A stretch of DNA of 64,000 nucleotides from Nitratifractor salsuginis DSM 16511 (GCF_000186245.1 NC_014935.1:1860001-1924000); one strand, 5' to 3'. Shown: positions 43,491-54,438, counted from the first letter of the stretch. The notes: generated by a model not told the origin, from the sequence alone. Translations and numbers: made by a program.

Positions 43491-44378
43491 TTACTGTTTC
43501 AATGTTTTCAGGTAAGCTGCCAGCGCTTTCTCCTGGACAGGAGTGAAGCGTCCGGGGAAGGCGGGCATTTGTCCGATGATACCCTTTTTACCGTGCTTGA
43601 GAACATGCTTGACCAGTGTCTCGTCATATTCGGCAAGGTCGGGTGCGCTGCCGCCGTTACCTTTACCGTCCTGACCATGGCAACCGGCACAGGTCGCCCA
43701 GGTAGCGGGCGCTTTACCCTTCATTCCACCGGCAATCCAAGCGGCAACCTCTTCAGCCTGCTTCCCGGAAGCCATACCCGCAGGCATGGCACCCAGAGGA
43801 TACATCAACTGATGCTGGCCGCTTTTGATGACAGCCAGGATCTGCTCTTTGGTCATCCGGCTGGTGAAATCCTGCGCTTTACCGTCCAAACCATCACCGG
43901 TTTCACCGTGACAGGGAGCACACTGGACCAGGAAGATCGACTCACCCATATCTCTGAGGACCTCGGGAGAGGGGTTTTTCCATTTTGCTTCGAACTTCTT
44001 TTGATAGTTCTTGACCTCTTTGTTGTACTCTCCGATCTGGCTGTAGGCATTGAGGGGATATCCCCAGAGGAAATACCAGATCGCCCAGATCATAACACCT
44101 ACGTAAGACCAAGCCCAACCGGAAGGCAGTTCGTTTTTATACTCACCGATACCGTCCCAGTTCTCTTCAGCCAGCTCTCCACTGGCGGTATCGGTCTTCA
44201 TCTGAGCCATATATTTCGCTCCGACCCCGAAGGTCAGAACGGCAATGGCCACAGCACCCAGGAATGTGATCAGGTTGACCGGATCGCTCAGATCGATATG
44301 CATCTGCTTGATCACCACCAGCGTCGCCACGATCAATACCCCGGCGAGCACCAGCCCTTTGACAATGAATGAATTCAT
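43491..44378 (-). CDS. ccoP: cbb3 cytochrome c oxidase subunit III (dihaem)
   Basis: 295 residues. N-terminal membrane helices (about 4-24 and 33-53, with a further hydrophobic stretch at about 85-105), then two c-type haem domains with CAPCHGETGDG (about 153) and CAGCHGQDGKG (about 237). Each has a distal Met candidate (AMPAGM, QMPAFPG). Passes electrons to the catalytic subunit. Its start directly abuts the ccoQ stop. Confidence 0.96.
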   Translation of the reverse strand: MNSFIVKGLVLAGVLIVATLVVIKQMHIDLSDPVNLITFLGAVAIAVLTFGVGAKYMAQMKTDTASGELAEENWDGIGEYKNELPSGWAWSYVGVMIWAIWYFLWGYPLNAYSQIGEYNKEVKNYQKKFEAKWKNPSPEVLRDMGESIFLVQCAPCHGETGDGLDGKAQDFTSRMTKEQILAVIKSGQHQLMYPLGAMPAGMASGKQAEEVAAWIAGGMKGKAPATWATCAGCHGQDGKGNGGSAPDLAEYDETLVKHVLKHGKKGIIGQMPAFPGRFTPVQEKALAAYLKTLKQ

Positions 44379-44591
44379 TTAACGCTCCTTCTTTTCGTTC
44401 ATAACTTTGGGATTCGCTTCGACGGGCTTGTCGTGGAGCTCGTCGTCGAGCGCCATTTTCCCGTACTTTTCATAATCCGCTTCACCCTTCTTTTCACTGC
44501 GGTAGAGATGCAGGATATAACCATATAGAATCACGACCAGGAAAACCGTGAGAAAGAAATAGGCGTAACCCTGCAACTCGGTCAATGTCAC
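44379..44591 (-). CDS. ccoQ: cbb3 oxidase small subunit
   Basis: 70 residues, one helix (YAYFFLTVFLVVILYGYILHL) then a charged tail. CcoQ/FixQ-type subunits stabilise the complex. Ten bases after ccoO and directly adjacent to ccoP. Confidence 0.88.
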   Translation of the reverse strand: MTLTELQGYAYFFLTVFLVVILYGYILHLYRSEKKGEADYEKYGKMALDDELHDKPVEANPKVMNEKKER

Positions 44592-44601
44592 CGCAGACTC
44601 C

Positions 44602-45270
44602 TTACTTCAGACGTTCGAGGTAGGCAATCAAGGCGACGATCTCGGGGATCTTACCTTGCTGGACCTGTGCGAGAACCTCTTTGTTCTTCATCTCTTTGGC
44701 GATCTTGAGCGCTTCGGGGAGGGCCTTCTCTTTGTAATACTTTTCGAAGGCAGCTTTGCCGGGCTGAATATCATCGCCATAGGGAGTATTGAAGACCTTC
44801 TTGACCGTTACGGCTTCCGCATAAGCGGTCTCGAGATCAGCAATGTTCTTGAACTGATGCTTATACGCGGGCATGATCGACGCGGGAACGACCGATTTGG
44901 GATCCCACATGTGGTTGGCATGCCACTCGGGTGTCCGGTAGTTACCGACACGGTGCAGGTCGGGACCGGTCCGCTTGGATCCCCAGAGGAAGGGACGGTC
45001 ATAGGCATACTCTCCGGAGAGGGAATACTTACCGTAGCGGTCAGTCTCAGCTTTGAAAGGACGGATCAGCTGCGAATGGCAGGCGATGCAGTTGTCTTTC
45101 TTATACACCTCTTTACCGGCCAATTGCAGAACGGTATAGGGTTTGAGCCCGACGATAGGGCGAGACGCTTTGGCGAAGTCAGGCAGGATCTCTACCAGTC
45201 CCGCGAACGCGATAACGATGAAGACCCCTACCGAGAAGAGGAAGGGATTTTTTTCCAACCAATGAAACAT
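44602..45270 (-). CDS. ccoO: cbb3 cytochrome c oxidase subunit II (monohaem)
   Basis: 222 residues. One N-terminal helix (FLFSVGVFIVIAFAGLVEIL) anchors a periplasmic domain with haem motif DNCIACHSQLIRPFKAET (about 58-75) and axial Met in SIMPAYK. Eleven bases after ccoN. Confidence 0.97.
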   Translation of the reverse strand: MFHWLEKNPFLFSVGVFIVIAFAGLVEILPDFAKASRPIVGLKPYTVLQLAGKEVYKKDNCIACHSQLIRPFKAETDRYGKYSLSGEYAYDRPFLWGSKRTGPDLHRVGNYRTPEWHANHMWDPKSVVPASIMPAYKHQFKNIADLETAYAEAVTVKKVFNTPYGDDIQPGKAAFEKYYKEKALPEALKIAKEMKNKEVLAQVQQGKIPEIVALIAYLERLK

Positions 45271-45281
45271 TCTTTACCTCC

Positions 45282-46748
45282 TTAGGCCATAGGGGAGCGG
45301 AACTGAGGCTCCTGCTCGAGTTTGCGTCCTGCGGTCGCTGTCATGAAGAAGTTGTAAGCGAACATGAACACACCGATCAAATAGAGCAGACCACCGATTG
45401 CACGAATCGTATAGTAGGGGTGCAGAACGGATACGGTATCGATGAAGCTGTACATCAGGTTACCGTACTCATCGACTGCACGCCACATCATACCCTGGGT
45501 AATTCCGGCGATCCACATCGAGGTGAAGTAGAGAACAACACCAGTCGTTTGGATCCAGAACTGAGCCTCAAGCAGAGACTTGCTGTAGATTTCACGCTTG
45601 AAGACGCGGGGAGCCGCATGCATCATCGACGCAAAGATCATAAAGGCAACCCATCCCAGAACACCGTCGTGAACGTGACCGGGGATCCAGTCGGTGAAGT
45701 GAGCGATCGCGTTGACCGACTTGACCGCCTGAATGGGACCTTCCAGAGTCGAAAGCATATAGAAGGTGGAGGCGAGAACCATGAATTTGATCAGGGGGTT
45801 CTCGGTCAGCTGATTCCACTCACCCTTCATTGTCAGCAGCATGTTGATCGCAGAACCCCAGGAGGGGAGGATCAGTACGACAGAGAAGACAGAACCCATG
45901 GTCTGCATCCAATCGGGAACGGTGGACCAGAGCAGGTGGTGACCACCGGCCCAGAGATAGACGAACATCAGTCCCCAGAAGCTCAGCAGAGAGAGCTTAT
46001 AGGAGTAGACAGCCTGTCCGGACTCTTTGGGCAGGAAGTAGTAGATGATTGCGATGATGGGCACGGTGAAGACGAAGGCCACCGCGTTGTGACCCCACCA
46101 CCACTGCACCAATGCATCGTTGGTTCCGGCATACATGGAGACGGAGTGATACCAGTGACCGAGTCCGCCGGAGAAGAAGACGGTGGGAACTTCCATGTTG
46201 TTGAAGAGATAGAGCATCGCTACCCCGAGGAAAGTAGCGATGTAATACCACATGGAAATGTAGAGGGCTTTTTCACGGCGCATACCGATCAGGCCGAACA
46301 TAATAATTCCCCAGAGAACCCAGATCACGACGATCAGGACATCCAGAGGCCATTCCATCTGAGCGTACTCTTTGCTAGCGGTGATTCCCATCGCCAGGCT
46401 GATGACCAGGAAGGTCGCCGCGATCAGATAGAGACCGAACTGCAGGTAACCCAGGCCTTTGAGAAGCTTCGATTCACCCAAGGATACCTTCAAAACACGG
46501 GGCGCGGCGTAGTAGAACGACGCGAAGATCCCGCTGACGGTAAATCCGTAGATGACCACGTTGGTGTGAAGGGGTCTCAGGCGGGAGAATGTCCCGTACT
46601 CACCGAAAAGATAGTTGAGTTCCGGGAACGCCAATTGAGACGCGATCAGAACACCGATGGTCATTCCGACAATACCGAAAATGACCGCGGTCCACATGTA
46701 GAGTTTGGCAACGGAATAATCATATTCCAGCGCTGCACTAGACTGCAT
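45282..46748 (-). CDS. ccoN: cbb3 cytochrome c oxidase subunit I (catalytic)
   Basis: 488 residues with about 12 helices. Haem and copper ligands: LHTNVVIYGF (haem b), QWWWGHNAVAFVFT (CuB), GGHHLLWS (CuB pair), and HFTDWIPGHVHDGVLGW (haem b3 and b). Proton-pumping terminal oxidase with high oxygen affinity, suited to microaerobic life. AGGAGG precedes the ATG. First of a run ccoN-O-Q-P, DUF4006, 33-residue ORF, TPM-like, fixH. Confidence 0.98.
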   Translation of the reverse strand: MQSSAALEYDYSVAKLYMWTAVIFGIVGMTIGVLIASQLAFPELNYLFGEYGTFSRLRPLHTNVVIYGFTVSGIFASFYYAAPRVLKVSLGESKLLKGLGYLQFGLYLIAATFLVISLAMGITASKEYAQMEWPLDVLIVVIWVLWGIIMFGLIGMRREKALYISMWYYIATFLGVAMLYLFNNMEVPTVFFSGGLGHWYHSVSMYAGTNDALVQWWWGHNAVAFVFTVPIIAIIYYFLPKESGQAVYSYKLSLLSFWGLMFVYLWAGGHHLLWSTVPDWMQTMGSVFSVVLILPSWGSAINMLLTMKGEWNQLTENPLIKFMVLASTFYMLSTLEGPIQAVKSVNAIAHFTDWIPGHVHDGVLGWVAFMIFASMMHAAPRVFKREIYSKSLLEAQFWIQTTGVVLYFTSMWIAGITQGMMWRAVDEYGNLMYSFIDTVSVLHPYYTIRAIGGLLYLIGVFMFAYNFFMTATAGRKLEQEPQFRSPMA

Positions 46749-46771
46749 ACAAGCCTCCTAAATAAGATTTT

Positions 46772-46804
46772 GTTACGACGATGTAACGGTAACGGCATAT
46801 TATA
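46772..46804 (-). promoter_or_regulatory. ccoN -10 element and leader inverted repeat
   Basis: TATAAT on the minus strand at 46799-46804, 50 bases before the ATG. Just downstream an inverted repeat GTTAC-N6-GTAAC (46772-46787) lies in the leader. It could be an operator for a redox regulator or a weak mRNA hairpin; FNR/NssR-type sites have similar symmetry but not this exact sequence. Confidence 0.4.
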
Positions 46805-46910
46805 GGCGCTCATAGCTATAAAAAAACTTAAACAGGAAGGATTTTATTCGGAGGGGATAATTAGATTATATTTTTAATTTATGTATAAGTTTTAGGAGGG
46901 AAGGGCCCTG

Positions 46911-47960
46911 TCACGCCTTCCCTTTGGCACTCTGGATCGAGTGGATGTAGCGATAATCGACGGGAATACTCTTCTCTTTCGGCAAATTCTTCGCCAAACG
47001 CTCTATGATCCCTTCAAAATCATCGAAGAGGTAATGAGCCATCGACCCCGGGATCGGATTGATCTCATTGAGATACACCTTCTCCTCCACAACGAAAAAG
47101 TCGCAGCGGATCAGGCTCCCGAGGAAAAGAGGATCGTAGATATTTTTGAAAGCCGTTTCCAGACGCTCCCTGAGCGGGGCGTCGATCACCGCCTCCTGCA
47201 CCCGCGTATCCCGGGAGAAGTCCATGTACTTCTTGTCGAAATCGAGGAACTCCTCTTTCTGGGGTTCTTCGATCAGTGAGAGTTCCCAGGCGGAGGTTTT
47301 GCAGCCGGCGAGGTTGTACTCCCGGATTCCCTCCACAAAGGGCTCCACAATCACCAAATCATCGAATTCAAAAGCCACATCGAGAGCATAATCGAGCTGG
47401 GAAGCTTCGCGAACGATACTGACCCCGATGGAGCTGCCAAGGTGTACCGGCTTGACGATGACCGGATATTCAAGTCGGGAGAGCTTCCGGGGCCCTTCTT
47501 TTCGAAGCAGCTCATACTCCAAAACCGAAATTCCCAGTGCCTGGGCCAGGAGCTTGGTATTGAGCTTGCTGTAACTCATCACCGACGCTTCCAACCTCGG
47601 ACCGATAAAAGGGATCCTGAAAAACTCCATCATTCCGGCGATCTTGCCGTCTTCACCGTCCCGACCGTGAATGAGATTGAGCAGGCAATCGAATTCAAGG
47701 GGCTTGCGGCCTCCCAACAATCCTCCTGCCATCGAAAAGCCTCCCCTTTCCAGGGAGAGCTTTTTGGCTTTTTTGTACTCACCGGAGCTAAACGTCTTGG
47801 ATTTCATCTTTTCGGGTTCGATGAGATAGAACTCCCGGGCGCTGTCGACAAAAATAAAGAGCGGTTCATTTCGCTTCAAACTCTTTTTGAGGGTAATTGC
47901 GCTGACGATGCTGATCTCATGTTCATAACTGGAGCCGCCGAAGAGAATGGCGATTTTCAT
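46911..47960 (-). CDS. ddl: D-alanine-D-alanine ligase
   Basis: Makes the D-Ala-D-Ala dipeptide for peptidoglycan. 349 residues, ATP-grasp fold: LFGGSSYEHEISIVSAITL at the N-terminus, NLIHGRDGEDGKIAGMMEFF, PVIVKPVHLGSSIGVSIV (ATP-binding Lys), EINPIPGSMAHYLF (metal and substrate). Usual length and complete. GAGGT precedes the ATG. It stands apart from its neighbours on the same strand. Confidence 0.95.
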   Translation of the reverse strand: MKIAILFGGSSYEHEISIVSAITLKKSLKRNEPLFIFVDSAREFYLIEPEKMKSKTFSSGEYKKAKKLSLERGGFSMAGGLLGGRKPLEFDCLLNLIHGRDGEDGKIAGMMEFFRIPFIGPRLEASVMSYSKLNTKLLAQALGISVLEYELLRKEGPRKLSRLEYPVIVKPVHLGSSIGVSIVREASQLDYALDVAFEFDDLVIVEPFVEGIREYNLAGCKTSAWELSLIEEPQKEEFLDFDKKYMDFSRDTRVQEAVIDAPLRERLETAFKNIYDPLFLGSLIRCDFFVVEEKVYLNEINPIPGSMAHYLFDDFEGIIERLAKNLPKEKSIPVDYRYIHSIQSAKGKA

Positions 47961-48067
47961 ATCACGATACCTCTTTCATTCCACTGGGGATTTGATGGCA
48001 CCATTTTAACATTATTGCTTTCGGAAAAGTGTCAGGAAACCGGATTAGAAGTAAAAAGAGGGCATCT

Positions 48068-48088
48068 CTATCCGGAAAAAGCGGATAG
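48068..48088 (-). terminator. Stem-loop after the ComEA-like gene
   Basis: Perfect 7-bp stem CTATCCG/CGGATAG with a 7-base loop, 20 bases past the stop at 48108. A short T-run follows after GAGATGCCC. Confidence 0.4.
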
Positions 48089-48107
48089 AAATCATAGAGA
48101 CAAGGCT

Positions 48108-48653
48108 CTATTTTTTATTTTTGGGACTTTTCCTGGACTTTTTGCTTTGAGACGTCTTCAATCCCTTCTCATTCTTTTTGAGCTGAGACTCCTCCTTGGC
48201 GATCTTCTTTTTGAGGACGGCCGCTTTTTTGCTGTCCTTGGCTTTTTGAGCCTTTTTCAATGCCGCTTTGTCCTTTTTGAGCTGGACCTTTTCCTCTTCG
48301 ACCTTGCTTTTCAATCTGTCGGAAGCAGCACTTTTCTTTTTGGTCGTGCCGGAGGATCGGGGAGAGCCTGTTTTTGAAGACTTTGTTTTCGAACGAGAGG
48401 CTGATGCAGTGCCAGGCGCCTTTGCTTTGACATTTTTGTAGACATTCTCGGCGATCTCGGGTCCGATCCCCTGGACTTTCATCAAATCCTCTCTATTGCG
48501 TATGGTATGGGTACGTCGACATTTCAGGATCGCCGCGGCTTTGACCGGGCCGATCCCCTTGATACTCATGAGCTCCTCTTTGGAAGCGGTTTGAGGATTG
48601 AGGGCGAAAGCGAACGCAAAGCAGAGTGACAAGAGCAAGAGAACTTTTTTCAT
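48108..48653 (-). CDS. ComEA-like helix-hairpin-helix protein with Lys-rich tail
   Basis: 181 residues. Signal peptide (VLLLLSLCFAFAFA), then two helix-hairpin-helix units (KEELMSIKGIGPVKAAAIL and REDLMKVQGIGPEIAENVY), the ComEA DNA-binding fold. The remaining 100 residues are almost only Lys, Ser, Ala, Glu and Gln, forming a long charged helix (QLKKDKAALKKAQKAKDSKK). Ordinary ComEA proteins in this phylum end soon after the HhH domain, so the tail is unusual. Likely periplasmic DNA binding in natural transformation. Start at ATG 48653 with AAAGGAA. Confidence 0.8.
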   Translation of the reverse strand: MKKVLLLLSLCFAFAFALNPQTASKEELMSIKGIGPVKAAAILKCRRTHTIRNREDLMKVQGIGPEIAENVYKNVKAKAPGTASASRSKTKSSKTGSPRSSGTTKKKSAASDRLKSKVEEEKVQLKKDKAALKKAQKAKDSKKAAVLKKKIAKEESQLKKNEKGLKTSQSKKSRKSPKNKK

Positions 48654-48730
48654 ACTGTTCCTTTGGTGTGAGATGCGGTAATTATAATGTAAAATAGATA
48701 ATTTTATATAAAAATAGTTAGGTTCTGACT

Positions 48731-49060
48731 CTACAAAAGCCAATTGCTCATTTCAAAAGCTTCTTCGCTCAGGGGCATACTCTTCCAGCCTCCGCTCTCG
48801 AGATACATCACCCTTCCGCCGAAATATCCGACGGCATATTTTTCGAGATAGATGGGATAGTTCCTCTGACGCAGAGCCGAAAAAATCTCCGAAGGCTCAG
48901 CGGGATGCACACAGGCATCAAACTCCATCAAATGGATCTTTCGCAGAGTCTCCCGCAGGTTCTCGTCGCGGTAAAGTTTGGGGCTAAGCAGATACCAGGC
49001 AGGATAGGTGACGACAGGATCGTCGAGCAATTCGTGGAGATAAAGTCGGAGTTTTTTCAT
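48731..49060 (-). CDS. Hypothetical protein, 109 residues
   Basis: No family recognised. It starts MKKLRLYLHELLDDPVVTYP, with LREFLRKIHL-like helix LRETLRKIHLMEFDACVHPA in the middle and aromatic-rich strands (NYPIYLEKYAVGYFGGRVMY). No signal peptide or membrane helix. Codon use matches its neighbours. There is no clear ribosome site, so the start is uncertain. Possibly a small alpha/beta cytoplasmic protein. Confidence 0.6.
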   Translation of the reverse strand: MKKLRLYLHELLDDPVVTYPAWYLLSPKLYRDENLRETLRKIHLMEFDACVHPAEPSEIFSALRQRNYPIYLEKYAVGYFGGRVMYLESGGWKSMPLSEEAFEMSNWLL

Positions 49061-49099
49061 CTATTATTTGTGCTAAATGCTCTATATTTAAGAAAAAAG

Positions 49100-49116
49100 G
49101 TGTTGCGAAGCAACAC
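49100..49116. repeat. REP-like hairpin (GTGTTGC type)
   Basis: GTGTTGC-GAA-GCAACAC, 7-bp perfect stem, beside a heptad array. A related hairpin is at 50305-50321, at the other end of carA. Confidence 0.6.
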
Positions 49117-49123
49117 ATACGTC

Positions 49124-49157
49124 AATTCCTAATTCCTCACTCCTCATTCCTCATTTA
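49124..49157. repeat. Heptad array (CATTCCT type) after carA
   Basis: AATTCCT, AATTCCT, CACTCCT, CATTCCT, CATTTAT: five units, starting 5 bases from the carA stop. Confidence 0.75.
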
Positions 49158-49161
49158 TTTT

Positions 49162-50280
49162 TCAGAGCATCTCATAGAACTCTTTGAAAATATAGGCACT
49201 TTCATGGGGGCCGGGGCTCGCTTCGGGGTGGTGTTGAACCGACATGACCGGCTCCTCTTTGTAGCGTACCCCTTCGATGGTATTGTCGAAGAGGTTAACA
49301 TGGGTTACTTCCGCTACTTCTGTCAAACTTTCGGGGACATTGTAATTGTGGTTCTGAGCGGTGATCTCCACGGTGCCTTTTTCGACATTTTTGACCGGAT
49401 GGTTTCCTCCGTGGTGTCCGAATTTGAGCTTGTAGGTATCGTAGCCATGGGCGATGGAGAGCATCTGATGCCCCAGGCAGATGCCGAACATGGGGATCCT
49501 GGCATCCAGGAGCTTTTGGGTGCGCTCTTTTTCATCGTGGAGGATCAGCGGATCGCCGGGGCCGTTGGAGAGGAAGACTCCATCAATCTCTCCCGCCTGG
49601 AAACGCTCGATGACCTGCTCGGCAGGCGTATCGTTGGGGATCACTTCTACCCGGATGCCGGCGTGAGTCAATTCATTGAGGATGTTGCGTTTGATCCCGA
49701 AGTCATAAGCGACGATCTTTTTGCTGGTCTGAGGTTTTTCATAGCGGAAGGTTTTGGCATCGTAGCGTCCCTCTTCATGCACATAGGGTTCGTCGGTGCT
49801 CACCTCTTCGATGTAGTTAATCTCTTCGATCCTCGGAGCGGCCTCCAGGCGCTTTTTGAGCTCCTCTTTGTCGTGGATTTCCGTCGAAGCGATCATCTCC
49901 ATCGCCCCCTGATTGCGGATCATCCGGGTCAGATAGCGGGTATCGATATCGCAGATCCCCATCACACCGAAGCGTTTGAGCAAGGCATCGAGGGGCTCTT
50001 CGCTGCGGAAGTTGGAGGGGCGCTTCTGATACTGACGTACCAGGATCCCCTTGCAAAAGGCTCCACGGCTCTCCATATCCTGGGCATTGCACCCCACATT
50101 GCCGATCTCGGTCATGGTAAAGGTGACGAATTGACCGGCATAGCTGGGATCAGTCACGATCTCCTGGTAACCGGTCATCGAAGTGTTGAAGACGATCTCC
50201 CCTACCGCCGTCCCCTCGGCACCGAAACTGCGCGCCTCCAAAAAGAGCCCGTTCTCAAAATAGAGTGAAACCTTCTGCAT
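49162..50280 (-). CDS. carA: Carbamoyl-phosphate synthase small subunit
   Basis: Glutaminase subunit supplying ammonia for carbamoyl phosphate (pyrimidine and arginine synthesis). 372 residues. N-terminal domain has FNTSMTGYQEIVTDPSYAGQ. The class I amidotransferase domain has the nucleophile in MFGICLGHQML (Cys about 263) and the His/Glu pair in SVQHHPEASPGPHES. carB is not in the window. Preceded by an array-filled leader of about 100 bases after the DUF507 gene. Confidence 0.96.
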   Translation of the reverse strand: MQKVSLYFENGLFLEARSFGAEGTAVGEIVFNTSMTGYQEIVTDPSYAGQFVTFTMTEIGNVGCNAQDMESRGAFCKGILVRQYQKRPSNFRSEEPLDALLKRFGVMGICDIDTRYLTRMIRNQGAMEMIASTEIHDKEELKKRLEAAPRIEEINYIEEVSTDEPYVHEEGRYDAKTFRYEKPQTSKKIVAYDFGIKRNILNELTHAGIRVEVIPNDTPAEQVIERFQAGEIDGVFLSNGPGDPLILHDEKERTQKLLDARIPMFGICLGHQMLSIAHGYDTYKLKFGHHGGNHPVKNVEKGTVEITAQNHNYNVPESLTEVAEVTHVNLFDNTIEGVRYKEEPVMSVQHHPEASPGPHESAYIFKEFYEML

Positions 50281-50304
50281 TTTTACCTCATTCTCAATTC
50301 AAAG

Positions 50305-50321
50305 GCGTTGCAAGGCAACGC
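50305..50321. repeat. REP-like hairpin (GCGTTGC type) in the carA leader
   Basis: GCGTTGC-AAG-GCAACGC perfect 7-bp stem, 25 bases before the carA start. Confidence 0.6.
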
Positions 50322-50325
50322 TTTC

Positions 50326-50361
50326 CTTAATTCCTCATTCCTCATTCCTAACTCCTCATTT
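50326..50361. repeat. Heptad array (CATTCCT type) between DUF507 gene and carA
   Basis: TAATTCC, TCATTCC, TCATTCC, TAACTCC, TCATTTG: five units in phase. Confidence 0.75.
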
Positions 50362-50365
50362 GCTC

Positions 50366-50382
50366 TGATGCCTCCGGCATCA
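50366..50382. repeat. Palindromic hairpin overlapping the DUF507 stop codon
   Basis: TGATGCC-TCC-GGCATCA, perfect 7-bp stem. It contains the TGA stop of the gene at 50380. Possible REP insertion or terminator, without a T-tract. Confidence 0.5.
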
Positions 50383-50931
50383 CAACATACCCCGCCGTCT
50401 CAGCTCCTCCTGGTAGAGCCGCTCATAGAGGAGTTCGTAATCCTGGGAGCCGGGAATGACTTCACGCTCCATGTTCCGGATCTTGTTGTAGACGATGTCG
50501 TCGATCTCTTCATAGGCGTTGGCGAACTCTTTGAAGGCTTTGAAGATAACGTTTTTGACCTGGTTCTCATTGACATCATATTCGATGAGATAATTCTCAT
50601 AGAGCTCATCGAGGATCTTGTGGGAGAGATCGTTGTAACGGTCGTCGTAGTTCATAATCACACCGTATTCGGGTGCCAGCTTCTTTTTGATCATAAAGAA
50701 GAGCTGTCGCTCATCGGCGTGCTGAAACTCGATCTCATCGTAGTTTTCGTCGATGATCTTGTGGACCTGCTCATCGAGTGCTTTTTCGATCTGCAGATTC
50801 GCGTCGATCAGCTCTTTGACCTTCTCCCGGACGGCATCCTTGCCTTTGAGAAGCTTGACGAAGGGGGCATTGGCCAGATCGATGGCTACCTTGCTCGCTA
50901 CGTATCCGGTCTGTTGCGGTTTCAATCTCAT
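50380..50931 (-). CDS. DUF507 family protein
   Basis: 183 residues, mainly helical and highly charged (DENYDEIEFQHADERQLFFM and MNYDDRYNDLSHKILDELYE). The start MRLKPQQTGYVASKVAIDL matches the DUF507 N-terminus; ATG 50931 has AAAAGG 7 bases upstream. Function unknown; conserved in Campylobacterota and Aquificota. Downstream of purA by 84 bases, with a TATAAT at 50964-50969 that could give it its own promoter. Confidence 0.8.
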   Translation of the reverse strand: MRLKPQQTGYVASKVAIDLANAPFVKLLKGKDAVREKVKELIDANLQIEKALDEQVHKIIDENYDEIEFQHADERQLFFMIKKKLAPEYGVIMNYDDRYNDLSHKILDELYENYLIEYDVNENQVKNVIFKAFKEFANAYEEIDDIVYNKIRNMEREVIPGSQDYELLYERLYQEELRRRGML

Positions 50932-51015
50932 ACTCATCCTTTTGGCGGTCATACGCTCTAAAAATTATATCCAATCACGGTGAAGATCGGCGATCGATCT
51001 CCCGGCTGCCGACCT

Positions 51016-53113
<2,098 letters not shown>

Positions 53114-53117
<4 letters not shown>

Positions 53118-54247
53118 TCTTCACCCTTCGCTTTGCTCAGCATTGTTTTGTAGTAGGTTTCGTTCCAGATCCGTGCGGCGGTGCCGTCGAAGGGGCGGCG
53201 GCCCATCTTCGCCAGGGCCAACTCCACGGCATTGACCACCCAGACCATCTCGTGGGGCTCGATGAGGCCCATCTGGTTGATGCGGAAGATCTTGCCTTTG
53301 AGATGATCCTGCCCTCCGGCGACATTGACACCGAAGTCACTCTTGAGCAGGGAGCGGATGGTGTTGGCGTCGGGATCGTCAATGGTCGTCATAGAGCGGG
53401 CGGGGGTCTTGGGATAGCTGTGCAGGCCCAGAGCCTCCAGGGCAAAACGGGTCGCCTTGGCCCGGCGGGCGGTGTCGCAATAGAGTTTCCCCAGGCCGCC
53501 CTGCTTTTCAATCTCTTCGAGGATCGCTTTGAGCCCGATGATCAGAGTCGTCGGCGCCGTGTAGGCGGTGGTGTTCTGGCGCTGCTTTTTGATCTCAGAG
53601 GCGAGATTGAAATAGTAACCCCGACCATTGCCGATCTTCTCTACTGCCACGTTGCTGAGCCCCAGGATCGCCAAACCGGGAGGGAGCATCAGCGCCTTTT
53701 GGCTGCCGGCGATGAGGGCGTCGATGTTGCTGGTATCGATCCGCTCGACCCCTACCGCGGTGATCCCGTCGGCGATTACCATCACTTCGGGGCGCTCCGC
53801 TTTGACCGCGGCGGCGATCTCTTCGACTGGATGGCGCAGCCCTCCCGCCGATTCGCTGATCTGGATCGCCAACGCGTCGATCTCACTGTCGCTGCGCAGG
53901 ATCTCCATCACTTCCCCCACCGTAGCGGGGGTATCCCACTCGTGAACGATCTCGGTATGGGGCAGGCCGTGAGCCTGGGCAATGAGGCCGAAGCGCTGCC
54001 CGAACTTGCCGGCATTGACATTGAGGAGTTTACGGTGGCAGAGGTTGGTCACTGCCGCCTCCATCGCGCCGGTGCCACTGGAGGCCAGCATCACCACCTC
54101 ATCGGTAACCATCAGCTCGAAGAGTTTGGTCCGGGCGACGGCGAAGATCGCTTCGAACTCGGGAGTACGATGGTGCAGGGTCGGCCCCGCCATCGCCAGG
54201 CGGACCGATTCGGGAACGGGCGTAGGCCCGGGGGTAAAGAGCAGCAT
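53114..54247 (-). CDS. Class V PLP-dependent aminotransferase (serine-glyoxylate/alanine-glyoxylate type)
   Basis: 377 residues. It begins LLFTPGPTPVPESVRLAMAG, the hallmark of this subgroup. Other motifs are ASSGTGAMEAAVTN (PLP phosphate), VIADGITAVGVERID and SQKALMLPPGLA with the PLP lysine. Relatives act as serine-pyruvate or alanine-glyoxylate transaminases, or as a non-canonical phosphoserine aminotransferase; I cannot choose. Overlaps the hisZ-like gene by 4 bases and leads the run to purA. Confidence 0.85.
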
Positions 54248-54317
54248 AGAGAATCCTTCTGCAAAAAATATACGCCAAGCAATGCGGCATAAATCGTTGG
54301 ATTATATCCAAAGGGGG

Positions 54318-54438
54318 GTTAAAGAAGTTGATGGAGGATTGAAAATGGAAGATTGAAGATGATTTTGGATTAGGGGATTTTGGATTTTGGATGAAGAATC
54401 AACTTTCTCAGCTCTCAACTCTCAACGCTCAACACTCC
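54318..54438. repeat. Mosaic array running into the mutY 3' end
   Basis: GATGGAG/GATTGAAAATGGAAGATTGAAGATG, GATTTTG/GGATTTTGGATTTTGG, then CTCAGCT, CTCAACT, CTCAACG, CTCAACA heptads (54407-54434). The last three units are inside mutY and write its final codons. Confidence 0.8.
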
